Part shown: piece after piece, positions 1-8,216 of the stretch
Position numbering within the stretch: position 1 is the first letter of the stretch
Layout of the letters: every line of letters starts with the position of its first letter
Assembly (NCBI GenBank): GCA_026996325.1
Contig: JALWLU010000193.1
Location: forward strand, 1-33,670
Length of the DNA stretch: 33,670 bases
Direction of reading: 5' to 3'
Source of the DNA: Sulfurovum sp.
GTDB taxonomy: Bacteria; Campylobacterota; Campylobacteria; Campylobacterales; Sulfurovaceae
Made by a program: the position numbers and the translations under genes
The notes under the pieces: model-generated
The model's database searches: none
The model's input: only the letters and a program-made list of their open reading frames with translations
Told to the model about the DNA's origin: nothing

Positions 1-19
1 AAAGATAACTGTACAGCAC

Positions 20-469
20 TCATAAATAGGTAGCTCCATATATTTTTATATAATCAGGATGTAATGGTTCACATCTATAATCTAATGTGATCTCAGTATC
101 CCTTTTAATATCATGTACTGCCACTATCCTTAATGGATATTTTTTGAGTTGTGTATTGGGATGCCTATCATGATTAATATAACTATATTTTGTTCGTAAA
201 GACCTAACCAATAAAGTTGTTTCATCCAATGCATTCCACTCCATAAAGAAGTATTGGTCATATGGTTCTTGAACTTTGTCACGTAAATTATTGACAAGTA
301 TTTGGTACATATCCCATGATACAATCTGACCATCCAAAGTACACAAAATATCCCCCTCATGTATATCAACTTTTGCAAACAGTCCATACCCATGTATTTT
401 ACTAGGTGCAATATACCCATGAGGAATATTATCGATAATATTTTTTTCTATAAAGTCATAAAGTTTCAT
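20..469 (-). CDS. SET-domain protein (putative lysine methyltransferase)
   Basis: A 149-residue protein with the three hallmarks of a SET domain: GYGLFA (about 27-32), YINHDRHPN (97-105), matching the NHxxxPN cofactor and knot motif, and EITLDY (126-131), matching the E-x(3)-Y end motif. SET proteins transfer methyl groups from S-adenosylmethionine to lysines; a bacterial substrate cannot be read from the sequence. There is no pre-SET or cysteine-rich post-SET region, so this is a minimal domain. The ATG lies 4 nt after the stop of the upstream membrane-protein gene, so the two are probably co-transcribed. No good Shine-Dalgarno precedes it, which suggests translational coupling. The gene is visibly AT-richer than secDF, which hints at transfer. 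The domain call is firm; the function is unknown. Confidence 0.8.
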   Translation of the reverse strand: MKLYDFIEKNIIDNIPHGYIAPSKIHGYGLFAKVDIHEGDILCTLDGQIVSWDMYQILVNNLRDKVQEPYDQYFFMEWNALDETTLLVRSLRTKYSYINHDRHPNTQLKKYPLRIVAVHDIKRDTEITLDYRCEPLHPDYIKIYGATYL

Positions 470-473
470 TCAA

Positions 474-815
474 CTAAAAGTCCACTTTCTCTTTGGCACT
501 CTCGATCATGGAGATGACGATGGTGTAAACGTTGGCAACGACCGCACCAATGACAAGCCCCACTGCCAGCGTATGGTTCTCAGGAGAGAACTTCATGACA
601 AAGAAGGCCGGAATGAGATGTAAATCAGCCACCAGCGAACCCGCCAACAGCTCTGCAGAGAGCAGGTTTCTCACCCCGATCTTGAGAATGGTCGAAACGA
701 CATTGACCGAACCGGCAATGAAAAGCGCCACCAGCGCCTCATCGTACAGAAACGCCGCCGATGTCGTCAGTGACATCAATGTAAAAAAGATATAAAAAAC
801 CTTACCCCACTGCAT
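474..815 (-). CDS. small conserved membrane protein (DUF6394-like)
   Basis: A 113-residue, very hydrophobic protein with about three to four predicted membrane segments (roughly residues 5-25, 28-48, 58-75, 80-105) and a short charged tail, AKEKVDF. It resembles the small membrane protein found near secF in epsilonproteobacteria, which I recall as DUF6394; that family name is from memory. The ATG at 815 follows a strong AAGGAG with 5-nt spacing. It is separated from secF by a repeat element and has its own candidate promoter, so it need not belong to the sec operon. No function can be assigned. Confidence 0.75.
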   Translation of the reverse strand: MQWGKVFYIFFTLMSLTTSAAFLYDEALVALFIAGSVNVVSTILKIGVRNLLSAELLAGSLVADLHLIPAFFVMKFSPENHTLAVGLVIGAVVANVYTIVISMIESAKEKVDF

Positions 816-857
816 ACCTACTCCTTCTTGCTAATGCTTTTTACTCAAAAGGCCAAT

Positions 858-866
858 ATAATAGCA
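858..866 (-). promoter_or_regulatory. candidate promoter of the 815 membrane-protein gene
   Basis: On the minus strand the bases read TGC-TATTAT, an extended -10 element. It would start transcription about 36 nt upstream of the ATG at 815. It lies just downstream of the composite repeat at 880-961, so the repeat and this promoter separate the gene from secF. No -35 match is evident. Confidence 0.4.
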
Positions 867-879
867 TTTTCAATAAAAA

Positions 880-961
880 GCTTTTCCCATAGGAAAAGCA
901 TACCAAAACTCTTCACTCTTAATTCTTAACTCTTCACTCCTAAAAGCGGTAACCCGCTTTT
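880..961. repeat. composite hairpin plus 7-nt tandem repeat element, copy 1
   Basis: The element starts with a perfect 8-bp inverted repeat, GCTTTTCC (880-887) and GGAAAAGC (892-899), followed by the linker ATACCAAAA. Five 7-nt units follow (909-943): CTCTTCA, CTCTTAA, TTCTTAA, CTCTTCA, CTCCTAA. It closes with a second 8-bp inverted repeat, AAAAGCGG (942-949) and CCGCTTTT (954-961). The closing hairpin covers the secF stop codon (960-962). The same architecture recurs at 4225-4317, 12459-12611 and, in part, 13462-13540. Confidence 0.8.
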
Positions 962-1931
962 AGACCGTTCCCTGTTCGTACATCGCTCTCATCTTCTCTT
1001 TCTCTTTCTCTCTTTTGAGCTTTTCAGCCTCTTTTTCACGGAAGCCTTTAACCGAGAAGCCAAGCCACATCAGAATCGGAGAAGCGACAAAGATAGAGGA
1101 GTAGGTACCGACGATGATACCCACCAGCAGCGTGAAGCTGAAGCCTCGAATGATCTCTCCACCAAAAAGGAAGAGTGTCAGGACCACGAAGAAGGTGGTC
1201 AGTGAGGTCAGCGTCGTACGTGAAAGGGTCTGCGTGACCGACTCGTCGATGATCTCGGAGAGGATCACGCGCTTGCTGGTCTTGATACCCTCACGGATAC
1301 GGTCGAAGACGATAATGGTATCGTTAAGCGAGTATCCCAAAATCGTCAGCAGCGCTGCCAGTGTATCGAGGTTGACCTCGACATTGAAAAGTACTACCGC
1401 TCCCATGGCAATGGTCACATCGTGCACCAGCGCCATCACCGAAGCGACGGCAAAACGCCACTCGAAACGGAAGGAGACGTAAATGAGAATACCCAGAATT
1501 GCCAGTACCAGCGACATGATCCCCTTCTCTCGCAGTTCCGAACCGACCTTCGCGCCGACCATATCGACCCTTCGTACTTCGAAGTTGCCTGTACCTTTGA
1601 GCAGTTCGCGCATCGTGTCACCCATATCCTTACCAAGCGATTTGGAGCTGGTCTTGGTACGGATGATCACTTCGTTGTCATTGTCGAAGTAGGTCACACT
1701 TGCATTCTCGTAATTCTTGTCTGCAGTGATCGCTTTTCGTATCTTGTCGATGGGGGCTTTCTGGTCATAGTGCACCTGCACCAGCGTACCGCCGGCGAAG
1801 TCAAGACCGTAGTTGAAACCCTTGGTGAAGATCAGTGCCAGAGAGATCAGTACCAGCGTCACGGAGAGGATACCGAAACGCTTCGCTTTGCTCATCAGTG
1901 CGATCGGTTTGTCATACTTGAAGATTTCCAT
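960..1931 (-). CDS. secF: protein translocase subunit SecF
   Basis: A 323-residue inner-membrane protein of the SecDF complex, which uses the proton gradient to pull exported proteins out of SecYEG on the periplasmic side. The signature GLDFAGGTLVQVHY lies just after the first membrane segment. The membrane core carries YSLNDTIIVFDRIRE, the conserved SecF motif with the proton-relay Asp region. Six membrane segments are expected and visible, with a charged cytoplasmic tail rich in Lys and Glu. The ATG overlaps the secD stop by one base (TAATG), showing coupling. Length is typical. The stop codon falls inside the closing hairpin of repeat copy 1. Confidence 0.97.
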   Translation of the reverse strand: MEIFKYDKPIALMSKAKRFGILSVTLVLISLALIFTKGFNYGLDFAGGTLVQVHYDQKAPIDKIRKAITADKNYENASVTYFDNDNEVIIRTKTSSKSLGKDMGDTMRELLKGTGNFEVRRVDMVGAKVGSELREKGIMSLVLAILGILIYVSFRFEWRFAVASVMALVHDVTIAMGAVVLFNVEVNLDTLAALLTILGYSLNDTIIVFDRIREGIKTSKRVILSEIIDESVTQTLSRTTLTSLTTFFVVLTLFLFGGEIIRGFSFTLLVGIIVGTYSSIFVASPILMWLGFSVKGFREKEAEKLKREKEKEKMRAMYEQGTV

Positions 1932-3514
1932 TACTTTTTCCCCTCCGTTTTAATACCGAACCAGAAGCCAAGCCGCTTTCTGTCGATCTTTGGCAGCAGC
2001 CACTGGTAGATACCGTGTGTTCCGACAATCGCCGTCAGCATCGAAGCGAGGATACCGATACCCATTGTCAGCGCGAAGCCCTTGAGCGGGCCCGTACCGT
2101 ACGCCCAGAGTACCACTGCGGCGATCAGCGTCGTCACGTTGGCATCGAGGATCGCGGTAAAGGCTTTGTCGTACCCCTCTTCGATCGCCTTGGCCACCGA
2201 CTTGCCCTCATGCAGCAGTTCACGTATACGCTCGTTGATGATGACGTTGGCATCGACTGCCATACCCACCGTCAGGACGATACCCGCCATACCCGGCAGC
2301 GTCAGCGTCGCGCCAAAGAGCGACATGATCGCCAGAATCAGGAACAGGTTGCCCACAAGCGCCACATCGGCAATGACACCCGCCATTCCGTAGTAGAGCA
2401 CCATGAAGATGACAACCAGAATGAAGCCCAGTGCCAGTGCCATAGAGCTTGCCTTGATGTTGTCCGCTCCAAGGCTTGGACCAACGGAGCGCTTCTCCAT
2501 GACATAGACCGGCGCCAGCAGCGCACCCGAACGCAGGGCAATGGCAAGGTCATGCGCCTCGTCAAGCTTGAAGTTCCCCGAGATCTGCACACGCCCGCCA
2601 CCGATACGCTCGCGTATGACCGGTGCGGAGTAGACCTTGTTGTCAAGCACGACCGCCATACGCTTGCCCACCGCCTTGGCTGTAAAGTCACCGAAGATCT
2701 TCGCGCCCTGTCCGTTGAGGGTGAAATTGATCACCGGCTGGTTGTTCTGATCGAACCCCACCTTCGCATCGGTAAGCATAGAGCCGTCAAGCACCGGAAT
2801 GGCACGCAGCAGATACTTCTGCGATTCGTTGTAGACATCGGGCAGAATGACATCACCGTAGCTTCGCGCTTCGTTGGGACTCATCGTTCCCACGCGTGCT
2901 GCACGGTCTTCATCCACCGCCATCAGCTGCAGGTTTGCCGCACGGGCGATGAGCTCACGGATACGCTGTTCATCCGCCTGTGTCTTGATACCTGGTACTT
3001 CGACAAGGATCTTGTCCTCGCCCTGTTTGGCGACCGTCGGTTCTGCCAGTCCGAACTCGTTCAGACGGTTACGGATCGTATCGACAGCCTGGCTGATGGC
3101 ATCTTTTTGGGTACGTGCAATCTCTTCGTGCGTCATTTTCAGCGTAAACTTCAGTCCATCGTATGTCAAGACCGTGCCGGGGATCTCCTTGCGCAGCAGT
3201 GCCGTCGCTTTTGCGACATCGTCCTTGTCGAGCAGTTCGAAGGTGACAACACCCTCTCCGGCGATGTGCAGATCGTCATAGATGATATCCGCATCGTCAA
3301 AGAGGTACTTGACACTTGCTGCGATCGACTTGGTACGCGACTCGATAGCCACATCGCTCTTGACGCCAAGCAGCATATGCAGACCTCCCTGCAGGTCGAG
3401 CCCCAGGGTGATCTTCTTTCCGCTCTCGCTCTGCGTCAGCGACGGAATGGAGAAGACCACCCCGAAGATGAGCGCAAAGGCGAAGAGTACCAGTCTGAAA
3501 TTAAGCGCTTTCAT
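1931..3514 (-). CDS. secD: protein translocase subunit SecD
   Basis: A 527-residue partner of SecF. It shows GLDLQGGLHMLLGV near the N-terminus, a large periplasmic domain after the first membrane helix, and the membrane motif GMAVDANVIINERIRE near the C-terminus with the essential Asp of SecD. The reading frame extends 8 codons further upstream to a TTG at 3538. I prefer the ATG at 3514 (MKALNFRL), which has AAAGG upstream and places a normal signal-anchor at the N-terminus. It overlaps the yajC stop by 14 nt, so yajC-secD-secF is one coupled operon. A long antisense frame lies opposite this gene and is a codon-bias shadow. Confidence 0.96.
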   Translation of the reverse strand: MKALNFRLVLFAFALIFGVVFSIPSLTQSESGKKITLGLDLQGGLHMLLGVKSDVAIESRTKSIAASVKYLFDDADIIYDDLHIAGEGVVTFELLDKDDVAKATALLRKEIPGTVLTYDGLKFTLKMTHEEIARTQKDAISQAVDTIRNRLNEFGLAEPTVAKQGEDKILVEVPGIKTQADEQRIRELIARAANLQLMAVDEDRAARVGTMSPNEARSYGDVILPDVYNESQKYLLRAIPVLDGSMLTDAKVGFDQNNQPVINFTLNGQGAKIFGDFTAKAVGKRMAVVLDNKVYSAPVIRERIGGGRVQISGNFKLDEAHDLAIALRSGALLAPVYVMEKRSVGPSLGADNIKASSMALALGFILVVIFMVLYYGMAGVIADVALVGNLFLILAIMSLFGATLTLPGMAGIVLTVGMAVDANVIINERIRELLHEGKSVAKAIEEGYDKAFTAILDANVTTLIAAVVLWAYGTGPLKGFALTMGIGILASMLTAIVGTHGIYQWLLPKIDRKRLGFWFGIKTEGKK

Positions 3515-3788
3515 TGCCTGTTTCGACCTTTCTGGCAACGAAGGCTCTGTCGAGCTTTACAACGGTTTCATCGTTGAGCTTGATCTTGAGGAAATCCTCT
3601 TCAGGCTTGACAATCGTCGCGATCAATCCGCCGTTGGTGATGATCTTGTCACCCTTCTGCAGCGATGCTAGCATCTCTTCGTGTGCTTTACGCTGTTTGT
3701 TCTGCGGTCTGATGATCAGAAAGTAGAAAATTGCAAAGAGGATCAGTAGCGGTACGAATGATCCCAGTAAACCTGCCTGTTGTTCCAT
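3501..3788 (-). CDS. yajC: preprotein translocase subunit YajC
   Basis: A 95-residue protein with one N-terminal membrane segment (FVPLLILFAIFYFLII), the signature IIRPQNKQRK directly after it, and a small cytoplasmic beta domain (GDKIITNGGLIATIV). YajC associates with SecDF and YidC. The frame extends to 3818, but the ATG at 3788 is preceded by AAAGGA at good spacing and gives the normal length. It is first in the yajC-secD-secF operon and divergent from lnt, only 12 nt away from the lnt ATG at 3801. Confidence 0.95.
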   Translation of the reverse strand: MEQQAGLLGSFVPLLILFAIFYFLIIRPQNKQRKAHEEMLASLQKGDKIITNGGLIATIVKPEEDFLKIKLNDETVVKLDRAFVARKVETGNESA

Positions 3789-3800
3789 TAGGAATCCTTT

Positions 3801-5228
3801 ATGAATAAAATGAGACAATATTTTAGCAGTAATATATTAACAGGAGCCTTTTTGAAGCACCTACCAGCCCTATGCAGCACCCACACCACCAAAGCCGCTC
3901 TCCTCTGCGCTGCAGCCATCGCAGTGACCGGTTCGGCATTTCTCTACCTCTCCCACTTTGGTATCACGATCCCGTGGCTCAACAGCCTGCTTGGCCTGCT
4001 CTTTTTCTACCTTCTGCTGCCGGCCAATGCACGCACCTGGTTCTTTACAGGAACTCTCCTCTCCCTGCTCTGGTTCTGGTGGATAGCGATGAGCTTCCTC
4101 CACTACAACATGGCATGGGCCATCCCGCTCGTGCTTCTCTTCATCGCCCTCGTCTACGGCACCCTCTTCTGGCTCATCGCCAAAACCGCCGAATTTCTCA
4201 CAAACAGACTATTCAAAAACAGAAGCGTTGCCACGCAACGCATACCAAAACTCTTCACTTTTCACTCTTCAGAAGGTGAATTGCAAAGCAAGAGAAGCTC
4301 CCCTGGGGGACTCTTCACTTTAAGCCTAAAGGGCCTCGGCCTTTTAAGTATGAGCTATATTCACCCTTTCACCTTCGACTGGTTCAAGCCGGAACTGGTC
4401 TTCACAGAGAGTGATTTTGGCATCCAGAAGTGGCAGTTTGCCATAATACTCGCAGCCCTTGTCCTTGTCCACTGGCGCAAAAGCCTGCTTTTCCTGCCGC
4501 TGGTACTGCTTGCCTGGCAACCCATACCGCAGAGCACCAAAGCCAATGGCGCCGATATTGCGCTGGTAACGACCTATACACCGGTAGAGGCGAAGTGGAA
4601 CAAAACACGTCATCCTGCACAGTTTCAAAAACTCTTTTCCGCCATCGACAAAGCCATCGATGCCAACAGAAGCCTTGTCGTACTGCCTGAATCGGTTTTT
4701 CCCGTCTTTCTCAACCGCGACCAGAAACTTTTCGATGCGTTGCATGCGCGCGCAAAACGCATCAACATCGTCACCGGAGCACTCTACTGGGATGGCAAAA
4801 CACCGCGCAACGCCGCCTACATCTTCACCAAAGAGGGCAAGGTGCGTGTGGCCAACAAGGTCATACTGGTTCCCTTTGGCGAAGCCAATCCCCTACCCGA
4901 CTTTCTCAGCGACTGGGTCAACAGGGTCTTCTACGACAATGCCGTCGACTACAAGGCCGATGCAGCCATCTCCGACTATACAATAGAGGGCAAAACCTAC
5001 CGCAACGCCATCTGCTTTGAAGCCACCAGCGAACCGCTCTACAAGGGGGGTCCGAAACGGATGGTGGTACTCAGCAACAACGGCTGGTTCGTCCCCTCCA
5101 TAGAGCCGACACTGCAGCGAATTTTGCTACAATACTACTCCAGAAAGTACGGTACGTCCATCTACCATGCAGTCAATATGGCATCTTCGTACACTATCAA
5201 AAAGGGAAAGGTATCCTACCGCCCATGA
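3801..5228 (+). CDS. lnt: apolipoprotein N-acyltransferase
   Basis: A 475-residue inner-membrane nitrilase-family enzyme that adds the third acyl chain to lipoproteins. The N-terminal third is polytopic. The nitrilase domain shows the triad Glu297 (VVLPESVFP), Lys353 (NKVILVPFGE) and Cys405 (AICFEATSE). The ATG at 3801 has AGGA 7 nt upstream; an in-frame TTG at 3852 with AGGAG is an alternative (458 residues) that would leave room for the divergent yajC promoter. Residues about 141-174 are hydrophilic and encoded by an inserted composite repeat (4225-4317), which keeps the frame open. Without it the length would be near 440, more usual for the group. The stop overlaps yidD (ATGA). Confidence 0.93.
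   Translation: MNKMRQYFSSNILTGAFLKHLPALCSTHTTKAALLCAAAIAVTGSAFLYLSHFGITIPWLNSLLGLLFFYLLLPANARTWFFTGTLLSLLWFWWIAMSFLHYNMAWAIPLVLLFIALVYGTLFWLIAKTAEFLTNRLFKNRSVATQRIPKLFTFHSSEGELQSKRSSPGGLFTLSLKGLGLLSMSYIHPFTFDWFKPELVFTESDFGIQKWQFAIILAALVLVHWRKSLLFLPLVLLAWQPIPQSTKANGADIALVTTYTPVEAKWNKTRHPAQFQKLFSAIDKAIDANRSLVVLPESVFPVFLNRDQKLFDALHARAKRINIVTGALYWDGKTPRNAAYIFTKEGKVRVANKVILVPFGEANPLPDFLSDWVNRVFYDNAVDYKADAAISDYTIEGKTYRNAICFEATSEPLYKGGPKRMVVLSNNGWFVPSIEPTLQRILLQYYSRKYGTSIYHAVNMASSYTIKKGKVSYRP
3820..3828 (-). promoter_or_regulatory. candidate yajC-secDF promoter
   Basis: Minus-strand bases read TGC-TAAAAT, an extended -10 element about 32 nt upstream of the yajC ATG. It lies inside the first codons of lnt if lnt starts at 3801, which is one reason to consider the later lnt start. 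Confidence 0.4.
4225..4317. repeat. composite repeat element inside lnt, copy 2
   Basis: A perfect 7-bp inverted repeat, GCGTTGC (4225-4231) and GCAACGC (4235-4241), is followed by ATACCAAAA and the 7-nt units CTCTTCA, CTTTTCA, CTCTTCA (4251-4271). Then come a small TTGC-AAA-GCAA hairpin (4281-4291), the near-palindrome TCCCCTGGGGGA (4299-4310) and one more CTCTTCA (4311-4317). The order matches copies 1 and 3. It lies wholly inside the lnt reading frame without introducing a stop. Confidence 0.8.
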
Positions 5229-5605
5229 GATTCAAAAAATTCTTCATCGCCCCCATCCGCGGTTACCAGTACATCTCGAAGATGTTGCCGGCAAACTGCC
5301 GCTACTACCCAACCTGCTCGGAGTATGCCGCGTGGCAGTTTCAGTTCAATGCACCCCACAGGGCCCTTGCGGCAAGTACGCTTCGCATTCTGCGCTGCAA
5401 CCAGCTCTTTGCCGGGGGTATTGACTACCCAGTTGTGACATTCATACCGCCAAAGATAATTAAATCACTCGATATTAATGGACTTTGTGGCAAAATCAAC
5501 ATAGATTACTGGCTCGTCCCCAAAGAGGGAAGCACAGACCAATTTTACGTCATAAAGGATTTCGATGCCGTATCCAGACACGATCACTCTGACAAACCCG
5601 CTTGA
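5225..5605 (+). CDS. yidD: membrane protein insertion efficiency factor YidD
   Basis: A 126-residue protein whose first 75 residues match Yid[13 protein letters not shown], then the invariant [11 protein letters not shown], then an [18 protein letters not shown]-like core. YidD helps YidC-dependent membrane insertion. The ATG overlaps the lnt stop (ATGA). The C-terminal tail of about 50 residues exceeds the usual family length, and its last 41 nt overlap the start of pyrC in another frame. In many bacteria yidD sits between rnpA and yidC; here it is coupled to lnt. Confidence 0.93.
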   Translation: MRFKKFFIAPIRGYQYISKMLPANCRYYPTCSEYAAWQFQFNAPHRALAASTLRILRCNQLFAGGIDYPVVTFIPPKIIKSLDINGLCGKINIDYWLVPKEGSTDQFYVIKDFDAVSRHDHSDKPA

Positions 5606-6593
5606 TATGCACCTGCATCTGCGCGACGGCGAGATGCTGCACAACATCGCAAAGGGCAGTGCCAAAAGCTTTTCGGGTGCGATCATCATGCCGAACCTCG
5701 TACCGCCTGTGAGCACCAAAGAGGATGTGACCGCCTACAAGGCGCGCATTCTTGAAGCCATAGGCGATGAGCGCTTCACCCCCTATATGACACTTTTTTT
5801 CAAACCAGGCTACGACAGAACCTTTCTTGAGAGTGTCAAGGAGGAGATTACCGCTATCAAACTCTACCCTGCCGGCATCACCACCAACTCAGAGGGTGGC
5901 GTGAGCGGATTTGACGTAGAAGAGCTGCGCCCCGCACTTGAGGCGATGGGCGAGCTTGGCATTCCGCTCTGCGTACACGGAGAGACCAACGGGTTTGTCA
6001 TGGACAGAGAAGCGGAGTTCGTGCCCATCTACGAAAAGCTTGCGGCAGCCTTTCCAAAGCTCAAGATCATCATGGAGCACATCACCACAAAAGAGAGTGT
6101 CGCAGCACTCGACCGCTTTGAGAACCTCTATGCCACCATCACCGTCCACCACCTTATCATCACCCTTGACGATGTTGCAGGAGGTATGCTGCGCCCGCAT
6201 CTCTTCTGCAAGCCCATCGCCAAACGTCCGGAAGACAGAGAGGCGCTGCTCAAGGTCGCGCTTGGGGCCCACCCCAAAGTGATGTTCGGATCCGACTCCG
6301 CACCGCATCCGCGCCATGCCAAAGAGAGCTGTGGCTGCGCAGCAGGCGTCTTCACCGCGCCCATCGCACTGCAGCTGCTGACACAGCTATTCGAACACCA
6401 CGGTGCACCTCTTGAGAATCTGCAAAAGTTCATCTCCAACACCGCTCAAAACATCTACGGCATCACGCCACCTAAAAAACGTGTCATACTGGAGAGAAAA
6501 CCGTTCACTGTACCGCAGGAGTACAACGGTGTCGTACCGATGTATGCAGAAGAGAACATTGACTACACCATCAAGGAGATCATCAATGGATAA
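5565..6593 (+). CDS. pyrC: dihydroorotase (class II type)
   Basis: A 342-residue zinc amidohydrolase that cyclises carbamoyl-aspartate to dihydroorotate in pyrimidine synthesis. Metal ligands His16 and His18 and the substrate Arg20 are in DMHLHLRDG. The carboxylated lysine is probably Lys99 ([10 protein letters not shown]). Further ligands lie in CVHGE and EHITT, and the catalytic Asp in GSDSAPH. Length fits E. coli PyrC. The ATG at 5565 follows AAAGGA and lies 41 nt inside yidD; the 3' end overlaps the carbonic anhydrase gene by 8 nt. Confidence 0.96.
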   Translation: MPYPDTITLTNPLDMHLHLRDGEMLHNIAKGSAKSFSGAIIMPNLVPPVSTKEDVTAYKARILEAIGDERFTPYMTLFFKPGYDRTFLESVKEEITAIKLYPAGITTNSEGGVSGFDVEELRPALEAMGELGIPLCVHGETNGFVMDREAEFVPIYEKLAAAFPKLKIIMEHITTKESVAALDRFENLYATITVHHLIITLDDVAGGMLRPHLFCKPIAKRPEDREALLKVALGAHPKVMFGSDSAPHPRHAKESCGCAAGVFTAPIALQLLTQLFEHHGAPLENLQKFISNTAQNIYGITPPKKRVILERKPFTVPQEYNGVVPMYAEENIDYTIKEIING

Positions 6594-7230
6594 CAGACTC
6601 AAAGACTTCGAAACCGGCCATGAGAACTTCAAAAAGGTCAAGTTCAACGAAAATAAGGACCGCTTTCAGGCACTGGTTGAAAAGGGGCAGCACCCCAAAG
6701 CACTCTTCATCGGCTGCAGCGATTCGCGTGTGATGCCGGCAATGATCACCGGCAGCAAGGCAGGCGACCTCTTCATTGTCCGAAACATCGGCAACTTCGT
6801 CGCCCCCTTCCGTCCCGATGCGGACTACCATGCCACCGCGTCTGCCATCGAGTATGCCGTCAGCGTGCTTGGCATCTCCGATATCATCGTCTGCGGCCAC
6901 TCCCACTGCGGCGCCATCGCTTCGCTCTACAAGGAGATAGAGGCGACACCGGAGAACATCCACACCATCAAGTGGCTCGAACTGGGGCATGCAGCCAAAA
7001 AGGTCGCACTGCTCTCACACAGAGACAGACCCCATGAGGAGCTGCTGCGCTACACCGAAAAGATCTCGGTCATCCATCAGCTTGACAACCTCCTTACCTA
7101 CCCAGCGGTAAAGCGGCGTGTAGATGAGGGGAAACTCTTCCTCCACGGCTGGCACTACAATATCGAAACAGGTGACATCGAATACTACGATGATGACGAT
7201 TACGAATTCAAGCCGCTGAGTCAAAAGTAA
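6586..7230 (+). CDS. beta-class carbonic anhydrase
   Basis: A 214-residue cytoplasmic enzyme interconverting CO2 and bicarbonate. Zinc ligands are Cys44 (FIGCSDSRV, with catalytic Asp46 and Arg48), His105 and Cys108 (CGHSHCGA). The open frame begins at 6403, but the ATG at 6586 gives the family N-terminus and overlaps the pyrC stop (ATGGATAA). Coupling to pyrC is sensible because carbamoyl phosphate synthesis consumes bicarbonate, and an autotroph also needs it for carbon fixation; that link is inference. The C-terminus ends in an acidic Asp/Glu-Tyr stretch. Confidence 0.95.
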   Translation: MDNRLKDFETGHENFKKVKFNENKDRFQALVEKGQHPKALFIGCSDSRVMPAMITGSKAGDLFIVRNIGNFVAPFRPDADYHATASAIEYAVSVLGISDIIVCGHSHCGAIASLYKEIEATPENIHTIKWLELGHAAKKVALLSHRDRPHEELLRYTEKISVIHQLDNLLTYPAVKRRVDEGKLFLHGWHYNIETGDIEYYDDDDYEFKPLSQK

Positions 7231-7236
7231 TATTGG

Positions 7237-7244
7237 TGTATAAT
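7237..7244 (+). promoter_or_regulatory. candidate cysK promoter
   Basis: TG-TATAAT lies 48 nt upstream of the cysK start in an AT-rich gap that follows the carbonic anhydrase stop. It is the only clear -10 in the gap, so cysK and the following gene probably have their own promoter. No -35 match is evident. Confidence 0.5.
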
Positions 7245-7291
7245 AATAAAATTGGTTATTAAATTATAAGTTTTTATTTAAAGGATGTCTC

Positions 7292-8212
7292 GTGATTGCT
7301 AATAACATCGAAGCCCTGGTAGGCAATACGCCGCTTGTACGTATCAACTCCCTTTCCAATGAAACGGGTACTACCATTCTTGGCAAGTGTGAATTCATGA
7401 ACCCCACCTCATCGGTCAAAGACCGTATCGCCTACAATATGATCAACGAGGCGATGAAGCGTGGTGAGATCACCAAAAATACTACCATCATCGAACCCAC
7501 CAGCGGCAATACCGGTATCGCGCTGGCAGCGATCTGTGCAGCCGAAGGGCTAAGGCTCATACTGACGATGCCCGAATCGATGAGTATCGAGCGGCGCAAA
7601 CTGCTCAGCCACTTTGGTGCCGAACTGGTACTCACCCCCGCTGCCGAAGGTATGAACGGTGCCATCAGCAAGGCTGCTTCTCTTGTCGAAGAGCTTGATG
7701 ACGCCGTTGTGCTCCAACAGTTTAACAACCCCGACAATCCGGCAATCCACCGCACGACAACTGCTGTCGAAATTCTTGACGATACAGAAAAAAATGTTGA
7801 CATCTTTATCGCCGCCGTTGGGACTGGCGGAACACTCACCGGCACAGCCGAAGTGCTCAAAGAACAGCTTCCCAATATCCAAATTATCGCAGTAGAGCCT
7901 GAAACCTCTGCCGTGCTTGAGGGAAAACCTGCCGGACCGCACAAGATTCAGGGCATCGGTGCGGGATTCATCCCCGAAATCCTCAACACCGACATATACG
8001 ACGAGGTGATGGCTGTCTCCAACGAAGCCGCGTTTGCAATGGCTGCAAAGATTGCCAAAGATGAGGGGCTGCTCATCGGCATCTCTGCAGGCGCGAATCT
8101 CGAAGCGGCATACCAGGCTGCCAAGCGTCCGGAAAACAGAGGCAAGACCATCGTCACCATTCTCTGTGACACGGCAGAGCGCTACCTCTCCACAGAGCTC
8201 TTCGACAACTGA
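7292..8212 (+). CDS. cysK: cysteine synthase (O-acetylserine sulfhydrylase)
   Basis: A 306-residue PLP enzyme making cysteine from O-acetylserine and sulfide. The PLP lysine is Lys43 in NPTSSVKDRIA. The substrate loop TSGNTG (70-75) and the phosphate-binding GTGGTLTG are present, and the protein ends at the family's usual length. The start is GTG at 7292 with AAGGAT a few bases upstream. The next gene begins 4 nt after the stop. The A (CysK) versus B (CysM) isoform cannot be settled by eye, but the motif set favours CysK. Confidence 0.93.
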   Translation: MIANNIEALVGNTPLVRINSLSNETGTTILGKCEFMNPTSSVKDRIAYNMINEAMKRGEITKNTTIIEPTSGNTGIALAAICAAEGLRLILTMPESMSIERRKLLSHFGAELVLTPAAEGMNGAISKAASLVEELDDAVVLQQFNNPDNPAIHRTTTAVEILDDTEKNVDIFIAAVGTGGTLTGTAEVLKEQLPNIQIIAVEPETSAVLEGKPAGPHKIQGIGAGFIPEILNTDIYDEVMAVSNEAAFAMAAKIAKDEGLLIGISAGANLEAAYQAAKRPENRGKTIVTILCDTAERYLSTELFDN

Positions 8213-8216
8213 GCCA

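Noticed and set aside
2015-3577. 520-codon open frame on the plus strand opposite secD
   Set aside because: It mirrors secD codon for codon, has no family resemblance and is rich in His, Arg and Gln, as antisense shadows are. SecD is certain.
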